DNA of 64,000 nucleotides from positions 248,001 to 312,000 of the forward strand of contig JADFUC010000586.1 of the NCBI GenBank assembly GCA_019722365.1, in the 5' to 3' direction. Shown one piece after another: positions 62,771 to 64,000 of this stretch. A program made the position numbers and the translations under genes. Under the pieces are notes generated by a model. That model was not told the origin of the DNA. It made no database searches and was given only the letters and a program-made list of their open reading frames with translations. Position 1 is the first letter of the stretch. Each line of letters opens with the position of its first letter. The DNA is from Lithospermum erythrorhizon (taxonomy: Eukaryota > Streptophyta > Magnoliopsida > Boraginales > Boraginaceae).

Positions 62771-64000
62771 CCAACATAAATATCTATGATACGAGTGTTA
62801 TTGGTACTGCTCGCCTCATCATCATATTTATTTCAATTCCATGATTTGAGTGCATCGTCGAGCGAAATAAGTTCCATGCATATTGCATTTCTCCAAGTGG
62901 AGTGGAGTATATTAAAGTTATTATTCATGCAGACTGGTGACTCTTGAAGATATGTAAAAAATAACCCTATGGCTTTAAATTTATTCATACAATAAGCCAC
63001 TAAGTAATTCTAAAAATCATATAATAGGAGTAATACTTGTGCTTAAAATCCTTTGAAAGCACGCTAAGTATACAAGATCATATTTTGAAATCGGGGCCTT
63101 TTCCAATTCGATCACATAGGTAGGTGTACGTCACCAATGCATGACCATCACATGATTCTTGGCGTTACTAAAGTTCATCTTGACGCTTGGTGACCTCTTT
63201 TATCAAACGGGGCCCAAATCGATCAATTAAATCACCGTTTAAGTAGCAGAGTCACAAATCGATAGAATAAAAGTATAAAAGCAGCCCCATTGGAAATGTC
63301 TTAAATATGACACGTCTACTCATCTGGTAGGTCACACATAAATGAGGTTTAGAATCCAACTTTGGAGTTGAGTATAATGATCACCACTTAATTTATAGTG
63401 CGATTAGTTATGTTTAACAAGTCTTGTAATTAAGTTAAGCATATATAAATACAGTAGTTATATATAACATAAATTAAGTTAAAATAGCACTAAGCAAAGA
63501 CTTCATTGATATGACTAAAATCTAGACTAGTTCTCAACTATGCCTAGTCTACCAATGATCTCTATCATCCTGGCTCCTACAGTGAGTCTCCATTTTCAAT
63601 TAATTATATTTACAATTTAAACAATAATAAATTGAAACATAGAACAATTCTAATTCATCTTAGGCAAAAATTAACATGTCGTATTTCCCAAAATAAATAC
63701 AATTCATTAATCTTCTTATCTATTATCGAGTTATAAGCATAAATTCTCGTTATCTAATAATAGCAATATTAAAGCATGTTATTATAATAGATAAGAACCA
63801 TATTTTAAAGGCACACAAATAATCTAAATATATGTCATTGTATATTCATCAAATGAAATATAAAATTTAATTGCACAAGTGTAAAATATTCACTAAAACT
63901 ATTTTAAGTATTTTAACAATTAATATTAAATAATAAGTATTTCTAAAAATATAATTTATTTAATTTACACTTTTAATAAAATTTAATTTTAGATTATATA
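62771..64000 (-). mobile_element. Probable gag and 5' part of the Copia element
   Basis: By position this should hold the gag and 5' LTR of the element on minus. The part to about 63300 has repeat-like composition, but no CCHC zinc knuckle or primer-binding site could be read. From about 63400 the sequence is plain AT-rich DNA with no gene seen, and the window ends there. Confidence 0.3.

Noticed and set aside
1..64000. An undescribed multi-gene system such as a biosynthetic or defence cluster
   Set aside because: The genes belong to unrelated families, on both strands with separate promoters, and most of the rest is retrotransposon sequence.

Overview
The window is nuclear DNA of a flowering plant, most likely a eudicot. 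It is AT-rich, has spliced genes with long introns, carries many LTR retrotransposon remains of both Ty3/gypsy and Ty1/copia type, Stowaway-like MITEs, and gene families found only in plants or typical of them. Nothing in it is bacterial, plastid or mitochondrial. The species cannot be named from the sequence.

Layout. 1-5.2 kb: a decayed Ty3/gypsy chromovirus (pol remains, then a long LTR with internal short repeats). 5.6-10.3 kb: an auxilin-like J-domain protein gene on + (long first coding exon, three short exons, 5'UTR intron), followed at 10.44-10.53 kb by a duplicated fragment of 25S rRNA. 10.5-26 kb: intergenic DNA with Copia-type LTR remnants (12.0-12.6, 13.5-15.15, 23.0-24.25 kb), a C-GGTT-rich small element, a G-quadruplex-type tract, and a 1.23 kb fold-back element (18.3-19.5 kb). 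26.3-30.8 kb: a '18S pre-ribosomal assembly gar2-related' family gene on +, with a regular array of NPF motifs. 31.2-32.0 kb: coding-like, splice-compatible exons on the minus strand just past the stop of the next gene. 32.0-34.9 kb: a P-class PPR gene on minus (two exons, 735 aa). 35.7-36.9 kb: Copia LTR remnant. 37.6-39.5 kb: a gamma-type phosphatidylinositol 4-kinase on minus whose catalytic core is open but whose flanking parts are broken. 40.3-40.7 kb: tandem repeats upstream of it. 41-46 kb: AT-rich DNA with dispersed direct repeats. 46.4-46.8 kb: a small membrane-protein gene on minus with a frameshift. 48.1-64 kb: nested retrotransposons: a gypsy LTR on minus, a Tat/Athila-like gypsy on + interrupted by a solo Copia LTR, then a degenerate Copia element on minus running towards the window end.

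How the genes fit together. The PPR, PI4K-gamma and gar2-related genes are, as I recall it, also close neighbours in Arabidopsis (At1g13630, At1g13640, At1g13650), so the central 26-40 kb looks like an old syntenic block that retroelements have invaded on both sides. The genes are independent transcription units. I see no operon-like or defence-type system. The most interesting signals are the 33-residue-period NPF array, the in-frame coding-like exons behind the PPR stop codon, the half-broken lipid kinase and the long fold-back element.
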